A stretch of DNA of 33,758 nt, from positions 1 to 33,758 of the forward strand of contig NZ_SSXE01000106.1 in the NCBI RefSeq assembly GCF_021699195.1. The letters are read 5' to 3'. This document shows positions 9,828-18,155 of the stretch, piece after piece. Both the position numbers and the translations under genes were made by a program. Numbering within the stretch: the first letter of the stretch is position 1; each line of letters begins with the position of its first letter. The notes beneath the pieces were generated by a model. That model was not told where the DNA came from. It was given only the letters and a program-made list of their open reading frames with translations, and searched no databases. This stretch comes from Nonomuraea sp. MG754425 (GTDB lineage Bacteria; Actinomycetota; Actinomycetes; Streptosporangiales; Streptosporangiaceae).

Positions 9828-10238
9828 TCAAGCTCGTGGCCGGCGGTGGGTGCGGCGCCGGCGGGAGCCGCGCCACGACAGGTCGCGGCGGGAGCGCCGG
9901 AAGCGGATCACCGCCACGGGCAGCCACAGCACCGCCGCCACGATCGGGCTGAGCATGATGAACAGGGCCTGCACCGTGGCCCAGTCCAGCACCAACGCCG
10001 CGGCCGACCGGCGTGGCAGCCCATCGGTGAGCGCCTGGGCGAGGATCAGCAGCGGGACCCCGACCCCCATGCCGAGCAGCGCCATGCTCACCACGCCCCG
10101 CTGCCAGTACGGCCGCCGCAGCAGGTAACAGGCCGCCAGCGAGGGCGCCAGCAGGATGCCGAAACCGGACACCAGCATGACGGGGTGGAGCGGGTCGGAC
10201 AGGTATCGGCCGGTCAGGCTGACCGCGGCGCACGTCAC
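9828..10238 (-). CDS. Small multi-pass membrane protein, function unknown
   Basis: A 136-residue hydrophobic protein with about four predicted membrane segments (PVMLVSGFGILLAPSLAACYL, GVVSMALLGMGVGVPLLILA, VQALFIMLSPIVAAVLWLPVA, plus a short first one) and an Arg-rich C-terminal tail. I do not recognise the family. The only start codon in frame is the GTG used here. However, the codons just upstream (RLLGLVLP) extend the first hydrophobic segment, and the frame stays open back into the IS200/IS605-like end. The true 5' end may therefore have been replaced when the element inserted, and the gene may be truncated. It lies 118 bases upstream of the LamG gene on the same strand, so shared transcription is possible but not shown. 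Confidence 0.6.
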   Translation of the reverse strand: MTCAAVSLTGRYLSDPLHPVMLVSGFGILLAPSLAACYLLRRPYWQRGVVSMALLGMGVGVPLLILAQALTDGLPRRSAAALVLDWATVQALFIMLSPIVAAVLWLPVAVIRFRRSRRDLSWRGSRRRRTHRRPRA

Positions 10239-10303
10239 CGGGAGGACGAGCCCGAGGAGCCGGGCCGTCGCGCGCGAGCGCCGGCCAGTAGACGAACTCC
10301 CAC

Positions 10304-10475
10304 TTGACCTCCTCCCCCTCCTGAAGGAGGGGGATTCCCACGGTCGCCCATGGGCCTTCCTGCTTCACCGCCGGTCGCCCGCCCGAGAGGACTCTCGTTG
10401 AGGTCTCACACCAGCTCTACAGGCGTTTCCGCTCTCCGCCAGCCCGGCGGCGAGCACGTTGCGTGCGGCGTTGAC
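10304..10475 (-). mobile_element. IS200/IS605-type element remnant: tnpB 3' end and end hairpin
   Basis: The minus strand carries the last part of a TnpB-like reading frame (10475-10365). About 20 bases later comes GGGAATCCCCCTCCTTCAGG and then AGGGGGAGGAGGTCAA, ending near 10304. The perfect 10-bp stem at 10313-10334 and the terminal TCAA closely resemble the right end of actinobacterial IS200/IS605 or IS607 elements. In those elements the tnpB 3' end and this hairpin form the guide RNA (omega RNA) scaffold. No left end, TnpA or TnpB nuclease domain is recognised upstream, so this is a scar and not a mobile element. Confidence 0.7.
10365..10475 (-). pseudogene. tnpB: C-terminal remnant of TnpB
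   Basis: The frame reads VNAARNVLAAGLAESGNACR and then AGVRPQRESSRAGDRR before a TGA stop. NAARN-LAAGLA and VRPQRESSR are hallmark residues of the TnpB C-terminus, just after the last RuvC aspartate and zinc-ribbon region. Upstream of the VNAARN motif the frame becomes unrelated (Arg/Gly-rich), and neither the CxxC pairs nor the D-x-N RuvC-III motif is present. This is a non-functional nuclease fragment. It may still specify the conserved guide-RNA scaffold, which overlaps the tnpB 3' end in intact elements. Confidence 0.75.
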
Positions 10476-10600
10476 GGTCCAGGGCATCCGTCGGCTGACC
10501 GGTCTACCGCGCCGCAGGTGGTTCGCCCACCCGCGATCGCCTCTCCGAACTCGTCCGCACGAGGTTGTCACGTCGGTGGCCGCTCATTCGTCAAATGTGT

Positions 10601-13474
10601 ATGAGCACGACCCCGTCCCTCCTCATGAGCGGCATGGCCGGGATTGGCGCCGTGGCCGGAGGGCGGGGCGGCAGCGGCGATGTTCGCGACCGTGCCGGAG
10701 CCGGTGCGGCTGACCGGGCGCGCGACCCGACAGGGGCTCCCTTGGCCGAGATCTACGGAAGAACTGCGGAGAAGGCCGCCATCGACGCGGTGCTCGCGGG
10801 CGCGCGCGCCCGCGAGAGCGGGGTCGTGGTGGTGCGCGGCGAGGAGGGGATCGGCAAGACGGCGCTGCTGGAGTACGCCGCGGCCCGCGCCACGGGGATG
10901 CGGGTGCTGCGCGGCGCGGGCGTCGAAGCGGAGGCGGAACTGCCGCTGGCCGGGCTGCATCTGGTGCTCGCCCCCGTGCTGCACCTGCGCGGGAGGTTGC
11001 CGGGGCCGCAGTCCGCGGCGTTGGGTGCGGCCTTCGGCCTGGCCGGCGCGGAGAGGGGGGACCGGCTCCTGCTCGGGCTGGCCACCTTGTCGCTGCTGGC
11101 CGAGGCAGCGGCGGACCCCCTGCTGGTGCTGGTCGATGACGTGCAGTGGCTGGACCGGTACTCGGCCGAGGTGCTGTCGTCGGTGGCGCGCCGGTTGCGG
11201 TCCGAGGGCATCGCGCTGCTGTTCGCCGCGCGGGACGACTACCCGATGCCCGCCCAGGGCGTGCCGGGCGTACGGGAGCTGCGGCTGACAGCCCTCGACC
11301 GGGACTCCGGCGCCGCGCTGCTGGGTGACCTGGCCGGGCACGTCAAAGACCACCTCCTGGCCGAGGCCCGGGGCAACCCGCTCGCCCTGCTGGAGCTGTC
11401 GGCTGCCCTCACGCCCGAGCAGCGTGCCGGTGAACTCCCCGGCGGCACGCTCCACCCGCATCACGGCCCGATGTCGGGGCGGCTGGAGTCGGTCTTCGCC
11501 CGGCGTGTCGGAGCGCTGCCCGAGCGGACCCGGCTGCTGCTGCTCGCCGCGGCGGCCGACGACAGCGGCGATCTGCACCTCCTGCTCGCGGCGGGCCGGC
11601 GGCTGGGCGCCGGGGTCGCCGACCTGGAGCCCGCCGAGCACGACCGGGTGATCCACGTCCGCGGTGACCGGTTGAGCTTCGCCCACCCGCTCTTCCGCGC
11701 CGCCGCCTACCGTTCGGCGTCGCTGTCGGCCCGCATGGCCGCTCATGCCGCGCTGTCGGCGGCCTTCAGGCAGGGCGGCATGGCCGACCGCGGCGCGTGG
11801 CATCGCGCCGCGGCCGTACACGGCGCCGACGAGAGCGTGGCCACGGAGCTGGAACACACTGCGGGCGACGCCCGCGCCAGGGGTGGTCACGCGGCGGTGG
11901 CCACCGCCCTCTGTCGAGCCGCGCAGCTCACGCCCGACCCGGGGCAGCGCGCCCGGCGCCTGGACGCGGCGGCGCAGGCCGCTCTCGACGCCGGGATGAC
12001 CGCCTTCGCCGCCCACCTGGCCGATCGCGCCTGGCCGATCGCGCGCGACCCGCTGGTCCGCGCCGGCCTGGCGACGGTCCGCGCGGCCGTCGCCCAGCAG
12101 CAGGATCTGCGGGCCCGGCCGGAGGAACTGGCCGAGTCCGCGGCCGGGCTCGCCGAGCAGGCTCCCGAGACCGCCGCCACCATGCTCCTGTTCGCGTTGA
12201 TCAGCGCCTGGAGCGGCGGCGAGCCGCACCACACGTCCCGGCTCGCCGCCCGTGCGGCCGCCGTGCCCGGTTCCTCGCCCATGCTGGCCGACGTCACCGC
12301 GGCGATCGCGCACCTCGCCGGCGAGCGGCCGGCACGGGCCGTCCCGCACATCAGGTCGCTCGTCCAGCAGCTCGCCGGCACCGCGGACCCCGCCATCTGG
12401 CAGCACCTGACCGTTCAGTGGTGGTGTCTGTGGCTCGCCGACATCGACACCGCCCAGCAGAGCGCGGCGGCCCTGGCCGACCGGTGCCGGGCCCAGGGCG
12501 GCATCGGCATGCTGCCCCGCGCCCTGCTGCACCTGGCGCGCACCCAGTTGCTCCTCGGCCGGCACCGGGACGTGCTGTCCACCGGCGAGGAGGGCCTGCG
12601 CGTCGCGCGGCACACCGGCCAGCCGCACTTCGCCGGCCACCTCACCGGCCTGCTGGCCTGCGTGGCCGCGATCGAAGGCGACCAGGAGCGGTGCACCGCG
12701 CTGACGGAGGACGTCCTCGCCGGCGGTGTGAGCGAACGCGGCATCGAAGGCGTCTACGCCCGCGCGCTCCTGGACCTGGGACACGGACGGCACGAGGCGG
12801 TGCTGCGCCGCCTCACGCAGATTCCCGAGGCGCTGACGGGCCACCATCCCGCCATCGATCACAGCCTCGGCACCGCCACCCTCGTGGAGGCGGCGGTCCG
12901 TCAAGGCCGCCCCGACCTGGCTACGGCCCCGCTCGACCGGCTACGGCAGTGGGCACAAGCGACGGGCCGGCCGTGGACCCTGGCCGTCGCGGCCCGCTGC
13001 CAGGCCCAGCTCGCCGACGGCGAAGAGGCGGAACGGCGATACGAGCACGCCGTACGCCTGCACCGGCAGGACGCCGCGAACCTCTTCGAAGCCGCCCGCA
13101 CCCACCTGCTCTACGGGGAGTTCCTGCGCCGCAAGCGGCAGCGCAACCGGGCTCGCCCGCTCCTGCGAGCCGCGCTCGACACCTTCGAACGGCTCGGCGC
13201 GGTCCCCTGGATCGACCGCGTGCGCAGCGAGTTGCGCGCCACCGGTGAGACCTCCCGGCCCCAGGAGCAGGCGCCCGGCCTGCTGGACCGGCTCACCTCA
13301 CAGGAGCGGCAGGTGGTCAGGCTGGCCGCGGCCGGGCTCAGCAACGCCGGCATCGCGGCCCGCCTGTATCTCAGCCCGCGCACCGTCAGTTACCACCTGT
13401 ACAAGGCCTATCCCAAACTCGGTGTCGGCTCGCGCAACGACCTGGCCCGCATGGACCTCGACCGGGACGGATGA
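10601..13474 (+). CDS. Large ATP-binding LuxR-family regulator (LAL type)
   Basis: A cytoplasmic transcription regulator of about 957 residues. A P-loop NTPase module is at the N-terminus (Walker A GEEGIGKTALL about 40 residues after the YGR motif, Walker B LLVLVDDVQWLDR). A long alpha-helical TPR-like sensor region occupies the middle. A C-terminal LuxR/GerE helix-turn-helix follows (LTSQERQVVRLAAAGLSNAG, then LYLSPRTVSYHLYK). This is the LAL architecture, in which ligand binding to the ATPase/TPR part controls DNA binding. No strong ribosome site marks the start. ATG 10601 is used, with TTG 10565, ATG 10595 or TTG 10742 as alternatives; family members often start just before YGR, which favours the last. 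It lies upstream of, and co-oriented with, the zinc-ribbon/SDR operon, about 210 bases away, so it could control it. Its targets are unknown. Confidence 0.92.
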   Translation: MSTTPSLLMSGMAGIGAVAGGRGGSGDVRDRAGAGAADRARDPTGAPLAEIYGRTAEKAAIDAVLAGARARESGVVVVRGEEGIGKTALLEYAAARATGMRVLRGAGVEAEAELPLAGLHLVLAPVLHLRGRLPGPQSAALGAAFGLAGAERGDRLLLGLATLSLLAEAAADPLLVLVDDVQWLDRYSAEVLSSVARRLRSEGIALLFAARDDYPMPAQGVPGVRELRLTALDRDSGAALLGDLAGHVKDHLLAEARGNPLALLELSAALTPEQRAGELPGGTLHPHHGPMSGRLESVFARRVGALPERTRLLLLAAAADDSGDLHLLLAAGRRLGAGVADLEPAEHDRVIHVRGDRLSFAHPLFRAAAYRSASLSARMAAHAALSAAFRQGGMADRGAWHRAAAVHGADESVATELEHTAGDARARGGHAAVATALCRAAQLTPDPGQRARRLDAAAQAALDAGMTAFAAHLADRAWPIARDPLVRAGLATVRAAVAQQQDLRARPEELAESAAGLAEQAPETAATMLLFALISAWSGGEPHHTSRLAARAAAVPGSSPMLADVTAAIAHLAGERPARAVPHIRSLVQQLAGTADPAIWQHLTVQWWCLWLADIDTAQQSAAALADRCRAQGGIGMLPRALLHLARTQLLLGRHRDVLSTGEEGLRVARHTGQPHFAGHLTGLLACVAAIEGDQERCTALTEDVLAGGVSERGIEGVYARALLDLGHGRHEAVLRRLTQIPEALTGHHPAIDHSLGTATLVEAAVRQGRPDLATAPLDRLRQWAQATGRPWTLAVAARCQAQLADGEEAERRYEHAVRLHRQDAANLFEAARTHLLYGEFLRRKRQRNRARPLLRAALDTFERLGAVPWIDRVRSELRATGETSRPQEQAPGLLDRLTSQERQVVRLAAAGLSNAGIAARLYLSPRTVSYHLYKAYPKLGVGSRNDLARMDLDRDG

Positions 13475-13588
13475 GGCACCCTGCTCACTTGGCTGTGGAA
13501 CGCGGCTCTCATCCCCATAAGCCGGATAGATCACAGACGCCCATAATGACCATGTAATTCCGTGCAATTCGCTAAGCTCTGCAGCGGC

Positions 13589-13660
13589 AGGGCTGTAGCG
13601 CAGAGGTCGTCGCGCCTTACAGCAGGTTGGAGGACGTCGGTTCGAATCCGACCAGCCTTG
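13589..13660 (+). tRNA. tRNA-like sequence with shortened anticodon arm (probable pseudo-tRNA)
   Basis: A tRNA shape can be drawn directly. The acceptor stem is AGGGCTG with CAGCCTT (one G-U pair). The D stem is GCGC/GCGC around a 10-base loop containing GG. The T arm is perfect: GTCGG, loop TTCGAAT, CCGAC. Only 20 bases separate the D and T stems, where 22-23 are the minimum for an anticodon arm plus variable loop. The best pairing there is only 3 bp (CCT/AGG), so no anticodon can be assigned. The acceptor pairing extends three more pairs outward (13586-13595 with 13653-13662). It is most likely a decayed tRNA gene, or a tRNA fragment left by integration. The 5' CCA is absent and a CCCCA run follows. 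Confidence 0.5.
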
Positions 13661-13687
13661 CCCCAATCGTGGACGTCATCGGTGGGG

Positions 13688-15175
13688 GTGCAGGTGTCGG
13701 TCGTCGATCCTGACGTGACCGGGACGCCCCCGCCCGGACCAGCGGCCCTCCCCACTGAAGCCGACGTCGAGACCTGCCTGCGGGTGATGGCCCAGGCACG
13801 CGCGGCCGATCCGGCCGATCCTCGATGGGCGGCCGTGCACGAGGCCGCGGCGCACCTGCACCGGACGGGCAAGAAGACACGGAAGGCGGCGCGGGACGCC
13901 GAGCGCAGGCGACGCGACCACGAGGCCATGGCGGCCACGACGCGCTATCGGGAGCAGGATCCGTCGCCCGAGCCCGTCCCGCCGGGCCCCCAGGATCGGG
14001 CCGCCCGCGCGGAGCCGGGTGACCGGTCCGCGCCGGCGCGGCTGGCGGGCACGCGACGCTGTTACGTCTGCAAGTCCGCCTACCGGCAGGTGCATCCGGA
14101 GTACCACCTGCTGTGCCCGGAATGCGCCGAGGAGAACATGGCCCGCCGGCACGCCCGCTGCGACCTGCGTGGCCGCCGGGCGATCGTGACCGGGGGCCGG
14201 GTGAAGATCGGTTTCCAGTTGACGCTGAAGCTGCTGCGCGACGGCGCGGACGTCCTGGTCACCACCCGCTTCCCGCGGGACGCCGCCCGTCGGCTCGCGG
14301 CCGTGCCCGACGCCGAAGCCTGGCTGGACCGGGTGCACGTCCGCGGCGTCGACCTGCTCGACCTGGCGGCCGTCGCGGGGCTGCTGGAGTCCGTTCAGCG
14401 GCGGTTCGGTCATCTCGACGTCCTCGTCAACAACGCGGCCCAGACGATCCGCCGGCCCGCCGCGTACCACCGTGAGGTGCGTGCGGCGGAGCGCGCGCCG
14501 CTGAGAGGTCTGGCCGCGCGGATCGACGTGGCGGACGTGCCGGAGACGGCCGCGGTCGCCGCGCCGGTGGAACCCGTGCCGGCGCTCACGGCTCCCTCTG
14601 GCTCCGGGCAGGCCGTCACGCGGCGGGACGCCCTGGAGGCGCTGTTCCCCGCCGGGCGGACGGACGAGACCGGTCAGCCGCTGGACCTGCGCGAGCGCAA
14701 CAGTTGGAGTCTCCGGCTGCACGAGGTGGACCCGGCCGAGTGGCTGGAGGTTCAACTGGTGAACTCCTTCGCGCCGTTCCTGCTGACGTCCCGGCTGCGC
14801 GGCCTGCTCGAGGCGTCGCCGTGGCCGGACCGGTACGTCGTCCAGGTCTCGGCGATGGAGGGCAGCTTCTCCCGGGAGCAGAAGACCGTCCGCCATCCGC
14901 ACACCAACATGGCCAAGGCCGCCCTGAACATGCTGACCCGCACCGCCGCCGCGGACTACACGGCCTCGGGCATCCACATGAACAGCGTCGACACCGGCTG
15001 GGTCACCGACGAACGTCCCCATCCGGACAAGACCGCGCAGCGGGAGGCGGGTTTCCGCCCGCCGCTGGACGTCATCGACGGTGCCGCCCGGGTCTACGAC
15101 CCGATCGTGCGCGGCGTGGGCGGGAACCGGATGTCCGGCCTGTTCCTGAAGGACTACCGACCGGTGGATTGGTGA
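13688..15175 (+). CDS. Zinc-ribbon / SDR-fold fusion protein
   Basis: About 495 residues. Residues 1-115 are Ala/Arg-rich and unrecognised. A four-cysteine zinc ribbon follows (CYVC at 125-128, CPEC at 143-146), and then a Rossmann-fold short-chain dehydrogenase domain: nucleotide loop TGGRVKIG (168-175), NNAA (248-251), an insert of about 85 residues, Ser of VSAMEG (388), and TNMAK (406-410). SDR enzymes need Tyr-x-x-x-Lys; here the Tyr position is Thr while the Lys is kept, so normal dehydrogenase chemistry is doubtful. The start is one of GTG 13682/13688/13694 behind a G-rich stretch. The open frame continues upstream through the tRNA-like sequence and is not believed to be translated there. 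It is the first gene of the six-gene operon, and its stop overlaps the next start. Possible role: NAD(P)-binding sensor or scaffold. Confidence 0.85.
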   Translation: MQVSVVDPDVTGTPPPGPAALPTEADVETCLRVMAQARAADPADPRWAAVHEAAAHLHRTGKKTRKAARDAERRRRDHEAMAATTRYREQDPSPEPVPPGPQDRAARAEPGDRSAPARLAGTRRCYVCKSAYRQVHPEYHLLCPECAEENMARRHARCDLRGRRAIVTGGRVKIGFQLTLKLLRDGADVLVTTRFPRDAARRLAAVPDAEAWLDRVHVRGVDLLDLAAVAGLLESVQRRFGHLDVLVNNAAQTIRRPAAYHREVRAAERAPLRGLAARIDVADVPETAAVAAPVEPVPALTAPSGSGQAVTRRDALEALFPAGRTDETGQPLDLRERNSWSLRLHEVDPAEWLEVQLVNSFAPFLLTSRLRGLLEASPWPDRYVVQVSAMEGSFSREQKTVRHPHTNMAKAALNMLTRTAAADYTASGIHMNSVDTGWVTDERPHPDKTAQREAGFRPPLDVIDGAARVYDPIVRGVGGNRMSGLFLKDYRPVDW

Positions 15176-16308
15176 TGATGGAGCCGACGCCCGTACGCTG
15201 CCCCGCGATCGAGCACCTCGACGTGCCGCCGGCCGATCCGGCGGACCTGGGGCCGCTGGTCTCCCGGCTGGCCGCACCGGCCCCGGTGGCGGCCGACGAG
15301 ACCTTCCCGCTCGGCACCGTACGGCCCGACGGCCGGGTCGACCTGTGCAAGCAGGGCCTCGGCCCGGCCGGTACGGCGCGGCTGCTCCCGGCCGCGGTGG
15401 CCTCGCCGCACGCCGTCCATCTGCTGCTGGGCACCAACGCCATCGGCGACGACGGGGTCCGGACCATGGCCGACGCGCTCGTTCCCGGCCACGGCCTGGA
15501 GACGCTCTACCTCGGCTGCAACCGCATCGACGCGGCGGGCGTCGAGGCGCTCGCCGGTCGGCTGGCCACGGACACCACCGTGCGCGCCCTGTGGCTCAAG
15601 CGGAACCCGGTGGGCGACGACGGAGTCCGCGCCCTCGCCGCTATGCTGCGCCGCAACACCACCATCCGCACGCTCGACCTGGTCAACACCGGGCTCACGG
15701 GAGAGGGGCTGCGGGCGCTGCTGGGCGCGCTCACCGAGCGGCCGAACCCGGTCGAGCGGCTGTTCCTGGGCGGGAACGGGCTGGACCCGGAGTCCGGCGA
15801 CCTGCTGGCCGCGCTGATCCGGGACGCCGGGGTCCGTGAGCTCTACCTTCCGGCGAACCATCTCGGCGACGCCGGCGCGGCCACGCTCGCCGCGGTGGCC
15901 GACCCCGCCCGGCCGGTGCGCCTGGGCCTCGGCGGCAACGGCATCGGGCCGGACGGCGCACGCGCGCTGGCCGCCGCACTCGGCGGCATCGAGGCACTCG
16001 ACCTGGGACGTCCGCCGTCGGAGCGGAGCCTCGGCGCGTCCGCGAACGTCACCGGGGACACAGGCGCGGCTCTGCTGGCCGCGGCGCTGCCCGGCAGCCC
16101 GTTGCGCCGGCTGGAGCTGCGCCGGACCGGCATCACCGGCCGGGGCGCCAAGGCCCTGCTGGCCGCCGTTCCCGACGACACCTGCCTGGAATACGTCGGG
16201 TTCGGCCCCGGCGTGCCCCGCCGGGTGAAGCGGGTGCTGGCGCCACGGCTCCGTCCCGCCGCCCGGACCCATCCGGACCTGCACGCGATCGGGAGCCTCT
16301 ACCGGTGA
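15175..16308 (+). CDS. RanGAP-like leucine-rich-repeat protein
   Basis: A 377-residue soluble protein made largely of about eight LRRs of the RanGAP/ribonuclease-inhibitor type. Units run near 28 residues with cores such as LLLGTNAIGDDGVRTMADAL, LYLGCNRIDAAGVEALAGRL, LWLKRNPVGDDGVRALAAML and LYLPANHLGDAGAATLAAV. They would form a curved solenoid for protein binding. No signal peptide, membrane segment or enzyme motif is seen. The start ATG overlaps the SDR stop (TGATG); a GTG three bases earlier and an ATG three bases later are alternatives. Its end overlaps the next gene by four bases (GTGA). In this operon it is likely an adaptor presenting substrates or partners to the AAA+/VWA pair, which is inference from context. 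Confidence 0.9.
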   Translation: MMEPTPVRCPAIEHLDVPPADPADLGPLVSRLAAPAPVAADETFPLGTVRPDGRVDLCKQGLGPAGTARLLPAAVASPHAVHLLLGTNAIGDDGVRTMADALVPGHGLETLYLGCNRIDAAGVEALAGRLATDTTVRALWLKRNPVGDDGVRALAAMLRRNTTIRTLDLVNTGLTGEGLRALLGALTERPNPVERLFLGGNGLDPESGDLLAALIRDAGVRELYLPANHLGDAGAATLAAVADPARPVRLGLGGNGIGPDGARALAAALGGIEALDLGRPPSERSLGASANVTGDTGAALLAAALPGSPLRRLELRRTGITGRGAKALLAAVPDDTCLEYVGFGPGVPRRVKRVLAPRLRPAARTHPDLHAIGSLYR

Positions 16309-18155
16309 GCGCGCCGGCCGGTCCGCCACCCCGTACGCCGTCCCGTTCGTATCCGCCGCACGAGGCGTCCCGGTTACGGCGGATCCGGCGGTACGCCGTG
16401 CCCCCGTGGATGGTCGAGCAGGCGACCGAACGACGGCTTGCCGGCGACTGGCGGGGCGCCTGCGCCGCCGCGAACGTCGATGTCACCTTCGACCTGGCCG
16501 ACGTCGCCCGGGAGCACGGCGACGCCGTCGCCACGGCGATCGAGGACGACCTGGGCAACTTCGCCCCGGACCTGCTGCGCTGGCACCTGCCCCGCCTGGA
16601 CCGCGGGCGTACGACGATCGTGCCCGACCAGGTGATGGTCCTGGGACGACCGGGTACGGCCTCCGGCACCCCGTACCTGTACCTCCGGACGCCCCGCTGG
16701 ATGGCCCACGGCCCGCAGCGGCTGCGCCTGCACGTCGGGCCGGTCCGCCATCAGGACACCTATCTGGAGACGGACTGGGCGTACAGCGCGTTCTGGCGCG
16801 ACGTCGTCCAGGACTGGAGCTCGTCGCGTCATCTGTGGGATGCGCGCCATGCCGGCGACCTGCGTGAACGCTGCGGCGGCGACAAGACCCGGGCTCCCTT
16901 CCTGCACGGCGACGGCACACCGCGCGGCGCGGGCGAACTGCCCACGGCCGACCCCGGCCGCGGCGACCCGGCGGCGCTCACCGAGTGGGTCACGCTGCTG
17001 CACGAACGCGGCGAGGTCGAAGCGGCGTTCGCGGCCGCCGGCATCGAGCTGGACGCCACGCCGTTCGAGCTCAAGCCCTTTTTCGAGGTGAGTCGCGTCG
17101 ATCCGCTCGACGTTCTCGCGCGGCTGCCCCTGGCTCTGACCCGGGTGGCGGCGGAGCTCGGCCGCCTCGCGGCCACAGCGGGAACCGGACGCTTCTGGCT
17201 CCCCTACCGGCAGTACGCGGCGGTCCTGTTCGAGACCGGCGGATCGCAGGCGAGCCTGCGCGCCCGCGTCGCCGAGTTCGAGATGGGCACGGAGCCCGGG
17301 GACGCGGTGCTCCCCGAAGCGTGCTGGCGCCGCCTGCCCGACCTCGACCTGCTGCGGGACGGCTATCCGCCGGAGCGGCTGCATCCGCTCGTCCGCGCGG
17401 CCCTGTTCCCGGGCCGCGCCGTGGACGGCGTTCCCGCGGGGCCGTCGGAACCGGAACCCCCGGAGCCGGCCCGGATCCGCTGCCGTGGCGAGTGGCACGA
17501 GGTCTCCTTCCGTGACGGCGTCCTGCACATCCCGCACAGCGCGGAGGAGCAGCGGCGGGAGAGCGCCATGCGGGTGTTCGGGGGCGCGATCGCCGGCTGC
17601 TTCGCCGCACGGCACGCGTGGACGTCCGGAACCGGACGGCTGCCCAAGGCGCTGCGCGACCGGCGAGGGGAGCTCTTCTCGCGGGTCCAGCACGGCGACC
17701 TCCCGGGGGTCCTGCGGCTGCTGGACGCCGGCGTGGACGCACGCGTCCGCGACGGCCGCGGGCGCACCCTGCTGCACCTGCTGCACCTGCTCGATCCCGG
17801 CGTCGATCCCGGCGTCGATCCGAAGGCGCCCGGCCGTCGGGGGCACGAGCCGGACCACCGGCCGCGACGCCTCCACCACGACGGTCTGCTCGGGCGGCTC
17901 CTGGCGGCGGGCGTGGACATCGATGCCAGGGATGCGGACCAGCGCACCCCGCTGTTCGCCGCGATCTGCGGGGACGGTTCGGTGGCGCTCGTCCACGCGC
18001 TGCTCGCCGCGGGGGCGCGGATCGACCTGACCGGCGAGATCCACGGCGGGCCCGTCTCGCTGCACCGCCTGATCACCTGGCTCGGTCGCGACGACCTGGA
18101 CGTCATCACGGATCGGATCGAGCGCGAGCATCCGGAACTCGCCGAGGAAACGTGA
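16305..18155 (+). CDS. Ankyrin-repeat protein with unrecognised N-terminal domain (copy 1)
   Basis: 616 residues, soluble. The first part (RYAVPPWMVEQATERRLAGD ... LLRWHLPR, about 25-105) is a conserved domain I cannot name, followed by a beta-rich region. The middle has a conserved IRCRGEWHEVSF segment (about residues 386-397). The C-terminal third has ankyrin repeats (LFSRVQHGDLPGVLRLLDAG, GLLGRLLAAGVDIDARDADQ and RTPLFAAICGDGSVALVHAL). It is a paralogue of the next gene, with near-identical blocks such as ATERRL-GDWRGAC and REHGDAV. Unlike copy 2, its ankyrin region carries an insert of about 30 residues beginning DPGVDPGVDP, encoded by a short tandem repeat. The GTG start overlaps the LRR stop (GTGA). 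Likely a protein-binding adaptor or target of the MoxR/VWA machinery. Confidence 0.88.
   Translation: MSAPAGPPPRTPSRSYPPHEASRLRRIRRYAVPPWMVEQATERRLAGDWRGACAAANVDVTFDLADVAREHGDAVATAIEDDLGNFAPDLLRWHLPRLDRGRTTIVPDQVMVLGRPGTASGTPYLYLRTPRWMAHGPQRLRLHVGPVRHQDTYLETDWAYSAFWRDVVQDWSSSRHLWDARHAGDLRERCGGDKTRAPFLHGDGTPRGAGELPTADPGRGDPAALTEWVTLLHERGEVEAAFAAAGIELDATPFELKPFFEVSRVDPLDVLARLPLALTRVAAELGRLAATAGTGRFWLPYRQYAAVLFETGGSQASLRARVAEFEMGTEPGDAVLPEACWRRLPDLDLLRDGYPPERLHPLVRAALFPGRAVDGVPAGPSEPEPPEPARIRCRGEWHEVSFRDGVLHIPHSAEEQRRESAMRVFGGAIAGCFAARHAWTSGTGRLPKALRDRRGELFSRVQHGDLPGVLRLLDAGVDARVRDGRGRTLLHLLHLLDPGVDPGVDPKAPGRRGHEPDHRPRRLHHDGLLGRLLAAGVDIDARDADQRTPLFAAICGDGSVALVHALLAAGARIDLTGEIHGGPVSLHRLITWLGRDDLDVITDRIEREHPELAEET
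17792..17821 (+). repeat. 12-base tandem repeat inside ankyrin gene copy 1
   Basis: The unit CGATCCCGGCGT occurs two and a half times in a row, encoding the repeated Asp-Pro-Gly-Val. It marks the start of the in-frame insertion that distinguishes this ankyrin protein from its neighbour. Because the unit is a multiple of three, slippage changes length without breaking the frame. Confidence 0.7.

Noticed and set aside
10568..12904. Long minus-strand open frame opposite the LuxR-type regulator
   Set aside because: No motifs or plausible start. The plus strand holds Walker and LuxR helix-turn-helix motifs.
13562..13687. Upstream extension of the SDR-fold reading frame through the tRNA-like sequence
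   Set aside because: The extension is the translation of a T arm (a typical sign is VRIRPALP) and has no ribosome site, so a start at 13682-13694 is preferred.
13676..18131. Long minus-strand open frames opposite the SDR, LRR and ankyrin genes
   Set aside because: Antisense GC artefacts; the plus-strand frames show zinc-ribbon, LRR and ankyrin patterns and overlapping starts.
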